From assembly GCF_003597675.1 (NCBI RefSeq), contig NZ_CP030829.1, positions 1 to 64,000 of the forward strand: 64,000 nucleotides of DNA. Reading direction: 5' to 3'. The DNA comes from Neorhizobium sp. NCHU2750. GTDB taxonomy: Bacteria; Pseudomonadota; Alphaproteobacteria; Rhizobiales; Rhizobiaceae. Both the position numbers and the translations under genes were made by a program. The notes beneath the pieces are model-generated. The model was not told the DNA's origin, made no database searches, and was given only the letters and a program-made list of their open reading frames with translations. Positions 1 through 8,971 of this stretch are shown piece after piece. Each line of letters starts with the position of its first letter. Position 1 is the stretch's first letter.

Positions 1-1197
1 ATGAACGCCCATTCGAAATTGCCGTCCTTCGAATTCGACGAGAAGATTCTGCTGCAGGGCGCAGAGATCTCCCGTCGGCTCGACCAGCTGCGGATGGAGA
101 AATTTCCACCGAATGCGAAAAAGACGCTGCGGATGTTCTCCATGGCTGAAGTCGCGCATTATCTCGGCGTCAGCCCCAATAATTTGAAGCGCCTGCATTT
201 GGAAGGCAAGGGCCCGATCCCGACCACTGCGGCCGGCGGCCGGCGGTTCTATACCGGCGAGCAGATGCGCGAATTGCGCTTCTATCTCGACAAGACCGGA
301 AAGTCCGACGCCAAGAAATACGTCCCCCATCGCAAGCCGGGTGACAAGCTGCAGGTCATTGCCGTCGTCAACTTCAAGGGCGGCTCCGGCAAGACGACCA
401 CGGCCGCCCACCTCGCCCAGCATCTGGCGCTGACCGGTCACCGGGTTCTGGCGATCGATCTCGATCCGCAGGCATCGCTGTCGGCCTTGCACGGCTTTCA
501 GCCGGAGCTCGACAAGAACTCGTCGCTCTATGACGCAATCCGCTACGACAGCGAGCGCAAGCCGATTGGCGAGATCATCCAGCAGACGAATTTTCCGGAC
601 CTCGACATCATCCCGGCCAATCTCGAGCTGCAGGAATATGAATACGACACGCCGCTCGCCATGCAGACCTCGAACGAGGGCAAGCGTTTCTTTACACGTC
701 TCGGCAAGCCGCTGCAGGATGTCGATGACCGTTATGATGTCGTGGTGATCGATTGCCCGCCGCAGCTCGGCTACCTGACGCTGACAGCTCTGACGGCCGC
801 GACCTCGGTTCTGATCACCGTCCATCCGCAGATGCTCGACCTGATGTCTATGAGCCAGTTCCTGCTGATGCTCGGCAACATCACCAGGACGATCAAGCGT
901 GCCGGTGCCAATGTCGAGATGGACTGGTTGCGGTATCTGATTACCAGATACGAGCCTACCGACGTGCCGCAGGCCCAGATGCTCGGCTTCATGCAATCGA
1001 TGCTGGCGGAAGAAATCCTCAAGAACCAGATGGTCAAGTCGACGGCGATCTCCGATGCCGGCCTCACCAAGCAGACGCTTTACGAGGTCGACCGCAACAA
1101 TTTCATCCGCGGCACCTATGACCGGGCCATCGAATGCATGGATGGCGTCAATTTCGAGATCCAGGGGCTCATTCATCGTGCCTGGGGGAGAATGTGA
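1..1197 (+). CDS. repA: Plasmid partitioning ATPase RepA (ParA family)
   Basis: This is the ParA-type ATPase of a repABC replicon, 398 aa. It drives plasmid segregation with RepB and represses the repABC promoter. The N-terminal part (about residues 40-110) is the helix-turn-helix region typical of RepA. The deviant Walker A box KGGSGKTT lies at residues 126-133, followed by the Walker A' stretch IDLDPQASLS and the switch segment VIDCPPQLGYLT. Length is normal for the family. The gene opens at the first base of the window, so its promoter and any upstream partition sites lie outside. repB follows 75 bp downstream in the same direction. Confidence 0.96.
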   Translation: MNAHSKLPSFEFDEKILLQGAEISRRLDQLRMEKFPPNAKKTLRMFSMAEVAHYLGVSPNNLKRLHLEGKGPIPTTAAGGRRFYTGEQMRELRFYLDKTGKSDAKKYVPHRKPGDKLQVIAVVNFKGGSGKTTTAAHLAQHLALTGHRVLAIDLDPQASLSALHGFQPELDKNSSLYDAIRYDSERKPIGEIIQQTNFPDLDIIPANLELQEYEYDTPLAMQTSNEGKRFFTRLGKPLQDVDDRYDVVVIDCPPQLGYLTLTALTAATSVLITVHPQMLDLMSMSQFLLMLGNITRTIKRAGANVEMDWLRYLITRYEPTDVPQAQMLGFMQSMLAEEILKNQMVKSTAISDAGLTKQTLYEVDRNNFIRGTYDRAIECMDGVNFEIQGLIHRAWGRM

Positions 1198-1201
1198 TGC
1201 C

Positions 1202-1217
1202 GTTGACCGCCGTCAAA
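1202..1217. promoter_or_regulatory. parS: parS-like centromere site between repA and repB
   Basis: The 16 bp GTTGACCGCCGTCAAA is an imperfect palindrome that fits the repABC parS pattern GTT-N4-GC-N4-AAC with one mismatch in the last base. RepB would bind here. The repA-repB gap is one of the usual parS positions in repABC plasmids. A second site with the same 14 bp core lies at 50944-50957. The assignment rests on pattern and position only. Confidence 0.5.
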
Positions 1218-1272
1218 ACGCGGAGTTTTCTCAATGCCCGCAGCGGGCTGGAGAGAATGAAGGAGGCTGCCC

Positions 1273-2244
1273 GTGGCGCGTAAAAACCCGTTTGCCAACC
1301 TGATGAACGACGACCGGCCGGATAACGGCGTCGCGCTCGACTATACGGTCAAGGGAGCGTCGCGCTCGATCATCTCGACAATCGACGAACTGGCGGAGCG
1401 CGCCGACAAGATGCTGGAGGGCGAGACGGTCGTCGAACTGTCTCCTGCCGATATCGACGTGTCCTTCATTCGCGACCGTCTGGAAGAGGATAGGCAGGAG
1501 TTCGAGGATCTGGTTGCCGCCATCCGCGAACAGGGCCAGACGAGCCCGATCCTGGTGCGCCCCCACCCGCAGCAAGATGGCCGCTACATGGTCGTCTTCG
1601 GCCATCGCCGCCTCAAGGTGGCGCGGACACTCGGCCGAAATGTTCGCGCCGTCGTCAAGCCGATCTCCGACCGGGAACATGTCATTGCCCAGGGGCAGGA
1701 GAATTCCGCCCGCGCCGACCTGTCCTTCATCGAAAAGGCAACCTTCGCCCGCAGGCTCACTGAACTGCAATATGACAGCGACAGCACTACCGTGATGGCT
1801 GCCCTGTCGATCGACAAGGCAACGCTGTCGAAGATGCTGTCGGTCGCCAACATGCCCTATGACATTCTCGAGGCGATCGGCGGTGCGAAGTCGCCAGGCC
1901 GAGACCGCTGGTACGAGCTGAAGGGGCTTCTCGAAAAGCCCGCCAACCTGGCGAAACTACGCGAAGTATTGGCGGCGACCGATCTCGATGGCATCAATGG
2001 CGACGCGCGCTTTGCCTTCGTCATGGATGCCCTCACCCGCAAGAAGATCGTCGGCTACCTGAAGTCGCCGAAGAAATCGAAATGGGCACCGAAGGACAAG
2101 AGGGTTTCGGCAGAGATCCGCAATGACGGCAAGAATTATACGCTGGCCCTCAAGGCCAAGGAGGCTGTCGGCTTCGGAGAATTCATCGCCGAAAACCTCG
2201 ACGACCTTTATGCCGCATATCGTCGCGTCAACAGCAAGGAATAG
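1273..2244 (+). CDS. repB: Plasmid partitioning protein RepB (ParB family)
   Basis: RepB is the centromere-binding partner of RepA, 323 aa, normal for the family. The ParB/sulfiredoxin fold is seen around residues 60-150, with the conserved GHRRLKVAR stretch and a downstream helix-turn-helix region around residues 160-200 (ATFARRLTEL and DKATLSKMLSV). The start is a GTG preceded by a strong AAGGAGG at ideal distance. The stop is separated from repC by a gap that holds the antisense RNA. Confidence 0.95.
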   Translation: MARKNPFANLMNDDRPDNGVALDYTVKGASRSIISTIDELAERADKMLEGETVVELSPADIDVSFIRDRLEEDRQEFEDLVAAIREQGQTSPILVRPHPQQDGRYMVVFGHRRLKVARTLGRNVRAVVKPISDREHVIAQGQENSARADLSFIEKATFARRLTELQYDSDSTTVMAALSIDKATLSKMLSVANMPYDILEAIGGAKSPGRDRWYELKGLLEKPANLAKLREVLAATDLDGINGDARFAFVMDALTRKKIVGYLKSPKKSKWAPKDKRVSAEIRNDGKNYTLALKAKEAVGFGEFIAENLDDLYAAYRRVNSKE

Positions 2245-2253
2245 AAGCCACCA

Positions 2254-2307
2254 AAAGAAAAAAGCCCCCAAAACGTTTCCGTCGTGGAAGCTTCTCTCTG
2301 ATTAAGC
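2254..2307 (-). ncRNA. repABC countertranscribed RNA (ctRNA, incompatibility RNA)
   Basis: repABC plasmids carry a small antisense RNA in the repB-repC gap that limits RepC synthesis. On the minus strand a TTGACT -35 (2337-2342) is followed after 17 bp by a weaker -10 GATTCT (2314-2319). About 50 nt downstream an intrinsic terminator forms: AAGCTTCC (2286-2293) pairs with GGGGGCTT (2262-2269) using two G-U pairs and is followed by a T-rich tract. The transcript boundaries are inferred from these elements; the RNA would be complementary to the repC leader. Confidence 0.7.
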
Positions 2308-2403
2308 ACCTGTAGAATCGCATTTCCACGAATCCCAGTCAAGTCATTTTGGCACCGTTTTGGTGAGTGGATTTCTTTTGCCTGAAGAAAGGTGAAGGGA
2401 ACG

Positions 2404-3618
2404 ATGCGAACTGGACAAGTCACGACGCCTTTCGGGCGGCGGCCGATGACGCTTGCCCTGGTCAAAGGGCAGCTTCAAACGCCTGCCGGCCAGGCGAGCC
2501 GTCCCGTCGAGAAATGGAAAGTGTTCCGCGATATCGCGGAAGCGCGTCAGCTGCTTGGTCTTCAAGACCGTGCGCTTGCGGTTCTCGACGCGCTCCTGAC
2601 CTTCTATCCGAGTAATGAATTGTCATCAGAAGACAAGCTGGTGGTGTTTCCGTCGAACGCGCAGCTTTCCGTGCGTGCCCATGGCATTGCCGGCACGACG
2701 CTGCGGCGCCACCTCGCAGCACTGGTCGAGGCGGGGCTGATCCATCGCCGCGATAGCCCGAACGGCAAGCGCTATGCCCATCGCGGACAGGGCGGCGAGA
2801 TCGAGGATGCGTTCGGTTTCGATCTTGAACCGCTATTGCTGCGCGCTGCGGAACTGGCAGCCCTTGCCCAGCAGGTGGCGGCCGAGCGGATCCGGTTCAA
2901 GCGGGCCAAGGAAGCACTCACTCTGTGCCGCCGCGATATTCGCAAGTTGCTGACGGCCGCCATGGAAGAGGGCGCCGAGGGAGATTGGGGCCAGATGGAA
3001 GAGATCTATGTGTCGCTGATCGCCCGCCTGCCACGCGCGCCAAGCCGTGAAAATGTCGAAGCGACACTCGACGAAATGGCGATGCTGCGCGAAGAGATCG
3101 TCAATCGATTGGAAATGCAGGTAAAAACACAAAAAACAGACGGCAATGATGGCCAAAATGGGCGTCACATACAGAATTCAAATCCCGAATCCATCCATGA
3201 TCTTGAACCCAGCTCCGAAAAAGAGCAGGAGGCGAAACCAGAGCCAACCAAGGTGCTGCAGAGCGAGACGCTGAAGGCATTTCCGCTCAGCATGGTGCTG
3301 AGGGCCTGCCCGCAGATCGGTGATTATGCGGTGGGCGGCGCGATTTCCCATTGGCGCGAATTCATGGCGGCCGCCGTTGTCGTTCGATCGGTGCTGGGCG
3401 TTAGCCCGTCGGCCTATCAGGATGCCTGCGAGATCATGGGGCCTGAAAATGCGGCGGTTGCGATGGCTTGCATCCTGGAGCGGGCGGGACACATCAATTC
3501 GCCCGGCGGCTATCTGCGCGATCTGACATCGAAGGCGCGGCGCGGCGAATTCTCGCTCGGTCCGATGCTGATGGCACTGATGCGGGCCAATGGCAATGGA
3601 ACCCGGCTGGCCGGATAG
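2404..3618 (+). CDS. repC: Replication initiator RepC
   Basis: RepC initiates replication of repABC plasmids, 404 aa. The N-terminus TTPFGRRPMTLALVK is the family signature. The middle (about residues 60-120) contains the winged-helix DNA-binding region, and the C-terminal domain starts near residue 290 after a low-complexity linker. The ATG at 2404 is chosen over an in-frame GTG at 2392 because it gives the canonical N-terminus and has AAGGTG 9 bp upstream. The DNA encoding the linker is unusually AT-rich and probably serves as the origin. Confidence 0.95.
   Translation: MRTGQVTTPFGRRPMTLALVKGQLQTPAGQASRPVEKWKVFRDIAEARQLLGLQDRALAVLDALLTFYPSNELSSEDKLVVFPSNAQLSVRAHGIAGTTLRRHLAALVEAGLIHRRDSPNGKRYAHRGQGGEIEDAFGFDLEPLLLRAAELAALAQQVAAERIRFKRAKEALTLCRRDIRKLLTAAMEEGAEGDWGQMEEIYVSLIARLPRAPSRENVEATLDEMAMLREEIVNRLEMQVKTQKTDGNDGQNGRHIQNSNPESIHDLEPSSEKEQEAKPEPTKVLQSETLKAFPLSMVLRACPQIGDYAVGGAISHWREFMAAAVVVRSVLGVSPSAYQDACEIMGPENAAVAMACILERAGHINSPGGYLRDLTSKARRGEFSLGPMLMALMRANGNGTRLAG
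3115..3190. other. oriV: AT-rich tract in repC, probable oriV
   Basis: In repABC plasmids the replication origin lies inside repC in an AT-rich stretch. This segment has runs of A (GTAAAAACACAAAAAACAG) in an otherwise GC-rich gene and encodes a polar linker rather than a folded domain. The exact origin boundaries cannot be read from sequence alone. Confidence 0.45.
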
Positions 3619-3626
3619 CGGTGTGG

Positions 3627-3669
3627 GCAGGGCTTGAAGATCGACATTGGTCCTATCTTCAAGCCCTGC
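3627..3669 (+). terminator. Strong hairpin after repC
   Basis: A perfect 15 bp inverted repeat (GCAGGGCTTGAAGAT at 3627-3641 and its complement at 3655-3669) with a 13 nt loop begins 8 bp after the repC stop. There is no clear T-tract, so termination is likely but not certain. Confidence 0.65.
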
Positions 3670-3737
3670 TCTCCCCGTTTATGGCGTTCGCAAGCTGTTG
3701 CAATAATTGATGTTCAAAGACGCTGCCGGCAAAGTGA

Positions 3738-3749
3738 CATAGCTATGTG
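3738..3749. promoter_or_regulatory. ACATAGCTATGT palindrome upstream of the iron module
   Basis: A perfect 12 bp palindrome about 150 bp upstream of the sigma factor gene. It may bind a dimeric regulator; no regulator can be assigned. Confidence 0.3.
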
Positions 3750-3798
3750 ATGCTATCTTTGCCGGCTTATCACGAGACCCGTCATCCGCGCGAAAATA

Positions 3799-3813
3799 TG
3801 ATTTCCGCTGTCA
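3799..3813. promoter_or_regulatory. IRO-type box (TGA-N9-TCA), putative RirA site
   Basis: The sequence TGA-TTTCCGCTG-TCA matches the rhizobial iron-responsive operator pattern TGA-N9-TCA bound by RirA. It lies upstream of the FecI-type sigma gene, so the whole uptake module would be repressed when iron is sufficient. The box is only 6 bp in front of an in-frame ATG at 3820, which argues that translation starts further down at 3889. Confidence 0.55.
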
Positions 3814-3888
3814 TATTTTATGTATATGGTGCCGGACACCTTTCCCGCCCGACGACACCTTCACTGTAAAGCCATCAATCTTTCCGCC

Positions 3889-4398
3889 ATGACGAGCAAG
3901 CCACCTAGCCTGATCCAGGTCTTGAGCGAGAGCTATGGCGAACTGGTAAGCTATCTGACGCTGCGGCTCGGCGGTCGTTCGGAAGCGGAAGACGCCTTTC
4001 AGGACACTTTTCTGAAAGCCCAGGGTATTGTCTCTACGCCGGAAATCGCGAACCCGCGCGCTTATGTATTCCGCATAGCGGAAAATGTTGCGATGGATCG
4101 CCTGCGGAGACGGGTCGCTCAAAGACGCTACCTTTCGACCGATGATATTCCGGAGGCGCCCGCCGATATCGCCACCGCCGAACAGATTGTCGACTACCGG
4201 CAGCGCCTCAAAAGGCTTGAGGTCATCATTGACGGCTTGCCCGCACGCCAGCGGCAGGTCTTTCTCATGCATAAGTTCGATGGCATGAGCCATGCCGAGA
4301 TCGCGCGCGAGCTCGGCATTTCCAGGAGCGGGGTTGAGAAACTCATCATGAAAGCGCTCTCGACCTGCCGACAGAAGATGGACGATCTCATTGATTGA
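3889..4398 (+). CDS. FecI-type ECF sigma factor, iron module 1
   Basis: An extracytoplasmic-function sigma factor of 169 aa that would transcribe the downstream siderophore receptor genes. Region 2 is seen in LSESYGELVSYLTLRLGG, AEDAFQDTFLKA and the RAYVFRIAENVAMDRLRRR segment. Region 4 is seen in LPARQRQVFLMHKFDGMSHAEIARELGIS. Start: ATG 3889 (MTSKPPSL) is preferred to the upstream ATG 3820 because the region 2 homology begins just after it and because an iron box sits directly at the upstream codon. A clear Shine-Dalgarno is lacking. A FecR-like gene follows after 27 bp, the usual FecI-FecR pairing. Confidence 0.9.
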   Translation: MTSKPPSLIQVLSESYGELVSYLTLRLGGRSEAEDAFQDTFLKAQGIVSTPEIANPRAYVFRIAENVAMDRLRRRVAQRRYLSTDDIPEAPADIATAEQIVDYRQRLKRLEVIIDGLPARQRQVFLMHKFDGMSHAEIARELGISRSGVEKLIMKALSTCRQKMDDLID

Positions 4399-4425
4399 CG
4401 GAAATTTGCAGATCATGGTGAGGCG

Positions 4426-5445
4426 ATGTCGCCTGGATTTCGTCTTTATGGCAGTACGGTCGGCGTATTTCAGCCGGATTCGTCGGTGGATCAGATGACA
4501 GGCAGGAAAGATCAGATCAGCGAGAGCATCGATGACGAAGCACTGAGGTGGTTCGTGCTGCTCCATTCCGGCCATGCGACGGATCACGACCGTGCCGAGC
4601 ACGCCAAGTGGATATCTGTCGATGCCTCGCACCTGCAGGCCTATATGCGGCTCGGCTCGATCTGGTCGGATATGGATGCCTTGGGCGATCCACGGAAAAG
4701 GAACCGCCCCATGGCCGGCAGGCCTCGATTGAGCCGCCGGGCGATCCTGGCAGGTGGCGCGAGCGCGGCCGCCCTCGGTATTGTGGGCTATCAGCTGCCC
4801 CTGGGCGCCTGGCTCAGCGACTATTCCACCGGCACGGGCGAACAGAAGACGGTCCAGCTGGCTGATGGTTCGACCGCGAGCCTCGATGCGGATACATCGA
4901 TTTCGCTCGACTTCACCGATCGCCAGCGCTCGATCAGGCTAATCCGTGGACGCGCCTATTTCGATGTTGCCAAGGACAGCAGCCGCCCATTCGTCGTGCA
5001 TGCCAAGGATGGCCGCACGACCGCGCTTGGAACACGTTTTCTCGTCCACCAATGGGATGACAGCGTTACGGTATCGGTCGAAGAAAGCGCGGTTGCCGTC
5101 GTCGCGCCGGACAGGTCGCAGGCGGTTGTCCACCAAGGCCAGGATATCTCCTATGCCCTGGGCGGCGGCGTGAGTGCGCTCGAAACCGCCGATCTCGATG
5201 CCGATACCGCCTGGCGGCGGGGAAAACTGATTTTCCAGAACCGGCCGCTCGGCCAGGTCGTCTCCGATGTCAATCGATACCGGTCCGGCATGATCAGGAT
5301 CATGGATGCGAAACTGCGGACCATGCGCATCAGCGGCATCTTCGACATCAACCATCCCGATGGGGTGCTGGACGCTATTACCAGTGCACTGCCCGTCCGC
5401 CCGGTCCGCCTGACGAAATACGTCGTGCTTCTACTTGCGGCATGA
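4426..5445 (+). CDS. FecR-type anti-sigma/sigma regulator, iron module 1
   Basis: A FecR-like inner-membrane protein of 339 aa that senses the loaded receptor and controls the sigma factor. The N-terminal DUF4880 domain (about residues 35-85; EALRWFVLLHSGHA) faces the cytoplasm. A membrane segment follows at about 105-128, opening with a twin-arginine (LSRRAILAGG). The FecR domain begins with QKTVQLADGSTASLDADT and continues to a C-terminal secretin/TonB-like module containing FQNRPLGQVVSDVNRY. Start is uncertain: ATG 4426 has GGTGAGG but at short spacing, and ATG 4495 is an alternative. Confidence 0.88.
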   Translation: MSPGFRLYGSTVGVFQPDSSVDQMTGRKDQISESIDDEALRWFVLLHSGHATDHDRAEHAKWISVDASHLQAYMRLGSIWSDMDALGDPRKRNRPMAGRPRLSRRAILAGGASAAALGIVGYQLPLGAWLSDYSTGTGEQKTVQLADGSTASLDADTSISLDFTDRQRSIRLIRGRAYFDVAKDSSRPFVVHAKDGRTTALGTRFLVHQWDDSVTVSVEESAVAVVAPDRSQAVVHQGQDISYALGGGVSALETADLDADTAWRRGKLIFQNRPLGQVVSDVNRYRSGMIRIMDAKLRTMRISGIFDINHPDGVLDAITSALPVRPVRLTKYVVLLLAA

Positions 5446-5571
5446 CCAGCCGGAAGAAAGTTGATTATTTTTTTCAACAATGGGTGAGGAACCTCGCCTC
5501 GAGAATCGTCATGACCTCGAACGGGTGTCGAGCGCACCTTCAAAAGATCATGACGGAGTTCTGGTGGGGCA

Positions 5572-8019
5572 ATGGCGAGTATAGTCGAGTTTTCCTTCAA
5601 AGGCAGGTCCACTGCGTTCGGTTTGGTGGCGTTGCTGATGGCGTCAGCGTCTTTTACGCCGGCTGAAGCACAGCAACCGGCGGCCAAGAGCGAGCGCTCG
5701 GCTACCCTCCACTATACGATTGCGGCCGGGCCACTGGGTTCGGCCATCATCCGGTTTGGCGATCAGGCTGGTGTTCAGGTTCTTTATCGGGCTGCCCTCG
5801 TCGAGGGGAAGACGACACAGGGCCTTTCTGGAAGTTACACGCCGGCGGAGGCCTTGAGCCATCTTCTGTCGGGGACGGGCCTGTCCTTCAGCTTCTCCAA
5901 CGCCAATACGGTGACCCTCGCCCCAGTCGGCAAGTCGGCGGATGCGAGCGGCACTGACCCGGCAACCACGCTTGCGCCGATCACAATCACGACCGCGAAA
6001 GATGGCACGACAGGCTATGTCGCGACCCGCTCCATGGGCGGTATGAAGACCGATACGCCACTGATCGAAACGCCCGCTTCGGTCTCGGTCGTCACGCGCC
6101 AGCAGATCACCGACCAGGCCGCCAAGAGCATCTCCCAGGCGCTCCGCTATACGCCCGGCATCGTCGCGGAACAGCGCGGCGTCAACGAAGATTCCCTTGA
6201 ATATCTCTATAGCCGGGGGTTCCAGGCAAACACCTATCTCGACGGCCTGCTGATCCCTTTCACTGGCTTCAATATCACGACGCGGGACGCCTATCTTATC
6301 GACAGTATCGAAAGCATCCGCGGTCCGGCCTCCGTACTTTACGGTCAGACCCCGCCCGGCGGCATTGTCGACGTGCGCACCAAACAGCCGCTCGATACGC
6401 CTTACCATGACGTCTTCGTCGAGACCGGCAACCATGACCGGTTGCAGAGCGGCTTCGACTTCGGCGGGCCGGTCGCGGGGACCGACGATCTCTATTATCG
6501 CCTCGTTGCAACGGGTCTGACGACCCATACGCAGACCGATTTCGTCGATCAGAAGCGTTTCGCCATCGCCCCTTCGTTCACGCTGAAACCGGACGAAGAT
6601 ACCAAGCTGACCGTCACCGCAAACTACCAGCGGGATCCCAACGCCGGCGCCTTCAATTATGTTCCAGCCGTGGGCACCGTGCTTCCCGGCGTGGTTTCCA
6701 TTCCAAGGTCGTTCAACACTGGCGATCCGGGCTATGATTCCTACAGCAAGACCGAGGCATCGATCGGCTATGCCTTCGAGCATCGTTTCAACGACGTGTG
6801 GCAGGTGAAACAGAATTTCCGCTACCTCTACAACGACCAGAACATCCGCCATGTCGGCGACGGATCGAGTTACGATTCCACCGGCACAGAGCTCAATCGG
6901 GTCGCCTACAACAATTTCGGCACGGTCAACGCCTATACGGTCGACAACCAGGCAATCGCCACCTTCGACACCGGGCCTTTGAGCCATCAGGCCCTCTTCG
7001 GCTTCGACTACCAGTACATCCAGTACAATCACCACCTCTATTACGGTGGCATTACCGATCCGGCATCGCCACCGCTCAGCATCACCGACCCTGAATATTA
7101 TCAGCCCATCCCGACACCGACCTTCATGCTGGGCACCTCGAACAAGACGCGCACCGAGCAGGAAGGCCTTTATGCGCAGGATCAGGTCAAGCTCGGTAAC
7201 GCGACCCTCGTCGGCAGCTTGCGGCAGGACTGGGCGCAGACGAACATCGTGTCCTACAAGGATGGAAGCGTCACCGACCAGGACGCCGATGCGCTGACCG
7301 GCCGTGTCGGCCTGATCTACAATTTCGAAAACGGCCTCGCGCCCTATATCAGCTACTCAACCTCGTTCCAGCCGCAATCCGGCACGACGGACACCGGAGC
7401 GGCGCTCAACCCGACAAAAGGCAAGCAGATCGAAGTCGGTCTCAAGTATCAGCCGACGGGATGGGACAGCTATGTCACGGGATCGCTGTTCGACCTGCGC
7501 CAGACGAACGTCACCGTATCGAACTCTCTTTATCCCGGCTCGGTGACGCAGACGGGCGAGATCCGCTCGCGCGGCTTCGAATTCGAGGCGCATGCCTTCC
7601 TGACCGATGACCTGCAGGCGATTGCCAGCTACACCTATAACGACGTCAAGAACACGCGTGCCACGGCATCGATTCAGGACAATGCGCCGGCGGGCATCCC
7701 CTCCAACATGGCGTCGCTATGGCTCTCCTACGACATGCCCGACACCATGGTTCCGGGCCTGAAGGTCATGGGCGGCACGCGCTTCGTGGGCAAGAGCTAT
7801 GGCGACCCTGCCAACAGCTTCAAGGTGCCGTCCTACACGCTGTTTGATGCCGGCATTCAATATGACTTCTCGAAAGTCATGCCGAGCGCGAAGGGCCTGA
7901 CGGCATCGCTCAACGTCACCAATCTTTTCGACAAGACCTACGCAACCTGCACGACGCTCGTCTATTGCACCTATGGTGATGGACGCAGTGTCTTCGCCAG
8001 CCTGCATTACACATGGTAA
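5572..8019 (+). CDS. TonB-dependent siderophore receptor, iron module 1
   Basis: An outer-membrane ferric-siderophore receptor of 815 aa. It has a signal peptide ending near residue 34 (FTPAEA), an STN signalling domain (about 45-110, YTIAAGPLGSAIIRFGDQAG), a TonB-box-like stretch APITITTA, a plug domain (about 160-270, IETPASVSVVTRQQI and RGPASVLYGQTPPGGIV), then a beta-barrel ending in the aromatic residue expected of outer-membrane proteins (LHYTW). The STN domain marks it as a transducer that signals to the FecR/FecI pair just upstream. It resembles the FhuA/FpvA type, but the siderophore cannot be read from sequence. Confidence 0.93.
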   Translation: MASIVEFSFKGRSTAFGLVALLMASASFTPAEAQQPAAKSERSATLHYTIAAGPLGSAIIRFGDQAGVQVLYRAALVEGKTTQGLSGSYTPAEALSHLLSGTGLSFSFSNANTVTLAPVGKSADASGTDPATTLAPITITTAKDGTTGYVATRSMGGMKTDTPLIETPASVSVVTRQQITDQAAKSISQALRYTPGIVAEQRGVNEDSLEYLYSRGFQANTYLDGLLIPFTGFNITTRDAYLIDSIESIRGPASVLYGQTPPGGIVDVRTKQPLDTPYHDVFVETGNHDRLQSGFDFGGPVAGTDDLYYRLVATGLTTHTQTDFVDQKRFAIAPSFTLKPDEDTKLTVTANYQRDPNAGAFNYVPAVGTVLPGVVSIPRSFNTGDPGYDSYSKTEASIGYAFEHRFNDVWQVKQNFRYLYNDQNIRHVGDGSSYDSTGTELNRVAYNNFGTVNAYTVDNQAIATFDTGPLSHQALFGFDYQYIQYNHHLYYGGITDPASPPLSITDPEYYQPIPTPTFMLGTSNKTRTEQEGLYAQDQVKLGNATLVGSLRQDWAQTNIVSYKDGSVTDQDADALTGRVGLIYNFENGLAPYISYSTSFQPQSGTTDTGAALNPTKGKQIEVGLKYQPTGWDSYVTGSLFDLRQTNVTVSNSLYPGSVTQTGEIRSRGFEFEAHAFLTDDLQAIASYTYNDVKNTRATASIQDNAPAGIPSNMASLWLSYDMPDTMVPGLKVMGGTRFVGKSYGDPANSFKVPSYTLFDAGIQYDFSKVMPSAKGLTASLNVTNLFDKTYATCTTLVYCTYGDGRSVFASLHYTW

Positions 8020-8032
8020 CCGGGCACTGACC

Positions 8033-8971
8033 ATGTCGAATGCTGGTCATGGGAGGTATTCTGCAGCAAGGCCTTCAGGCACAAGCCGAAGGTCCGTGTT
8101 GCTGGCTCTGCCTGCTTTCTGGCTCGGATCGGCGCTGTCCGCAAGGGCAGCGCCGCAGCAAGGGGAGGCGGCAACCCGTATCGCCTCGCTCAACTGGGCC
8201 ATGAGCGAAACCCTCTATGCCCTGGGCATAAAGCCGGTTTGCGCCGCCGAAATCAACGGCTATGACCGGCTCGTCGGCTATCCTGCGACACCTGAAGGTG
8301 TGCCGGATGTCGGGTTCCAAGGCGATCCCAATCTCGAATTCCTGTCCAGCCTGAAACCTGACCTCATCCTTATCCAGTCCTGGCAGGCCATGGCACGCCC
8401 GGCTCTGGAGCGGTTTGCCCGCGTCGAGAGCTTCTCGATCTATAACCGCGGCCAGGGCGATCCCGTCGATGCCGCACGCGAGGCCGCCACACGGATCTCG
8501 GCACTGGCCGGTTGCCCGGACAAGGGCGAAGCCCTGCTCATCGGGACGGACACTATCTTCCGCGATTGTGCAACACGGCTGAACCGGAATGGCGATCGTG
8601 CGGTTCTGCTGGTGCAGGCCCTGTCACCGACCAATCTCGTCGTCTTCACCGGCGGCAGCCTGTTCGACAGCGTGATGAAGCGTATCGGCCTTACAAATGC
8701 ATGGTCCCGTCCACCGACCTTGCTATGGGGAAGCACCCAGATTGGCGTGGATGCCCTGGCCGACTATCCGGATGCGGACATCGTCTGGATGGCATCGCCC
8801 GATGGAGGTACCTCCCAGGCACTTTTCAAAAGTGACCTATGGAGGCAGCTTCCGCAGGTGGCGAATGGCGCCGTCCGCCAATTGCCGCTGGTCTGGGGGT
8901 TTGGCGCACTGCCGACCGCCGAGCGCTTTGCTAGACTGATCACCGCACAACTGACGGGGATTGCGGGATGA
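8033..8971 (+). CDS. Siderophore ABC transporter substrate-binding protein, iron module 1
   Basis: A FhuD-type periplasmic binding protein of 312 aa. The N-terminus has a twin-arginine signal (SRRSVLLALPAFWLGSALSARA), suggesting Tat export. The class III binding fold is seen in IASLNWAMSETLYALGIKP, the LSSLKPDLILIQSW motif and the C-terminal LPLVWGFGALPTAERFARLI. Start ATG 8033 is 13 bp after the receptor stop; a longer in-frame start would overlap the receptor. The stop overlaps the permease start by 4 bp (ATGA), so the two are translationally coupled. Confidence 0.9.
   Translation: MSNAGHGRYSAARPSGTSRRSVLLALPAFWLGSALSARAAPQQGEAATRIASLNWAMSETLYALGIKPVCAAEINGYDRLVGYPATPEGVPDVGFQGDPNLEFLSSLKPDLILIQSWQAMARPALERFARVESFSIYNRGQGDPVDAAREAATRISALAGCPDKGEALLIGTDTIFRDCATRLNRNGDRAVLLVQALSPTNLVVFTGGSLFDSVMKRIGLTNAWSRPPTLLWGSTQIGVDALADYPDADIVWMASPDGGTSQALFKSDLWRQLPQVANGAVRQLPLVWGFGALPTAERFARLITAQLTGIAG

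Noticed and set aside
5644..7035. Long open frame (463 codons) antisense to the first TonB receptor
   Set aside because: It lies fully inside a gene with clear homology, has no recognisable domain and is a by-product of high GC content.
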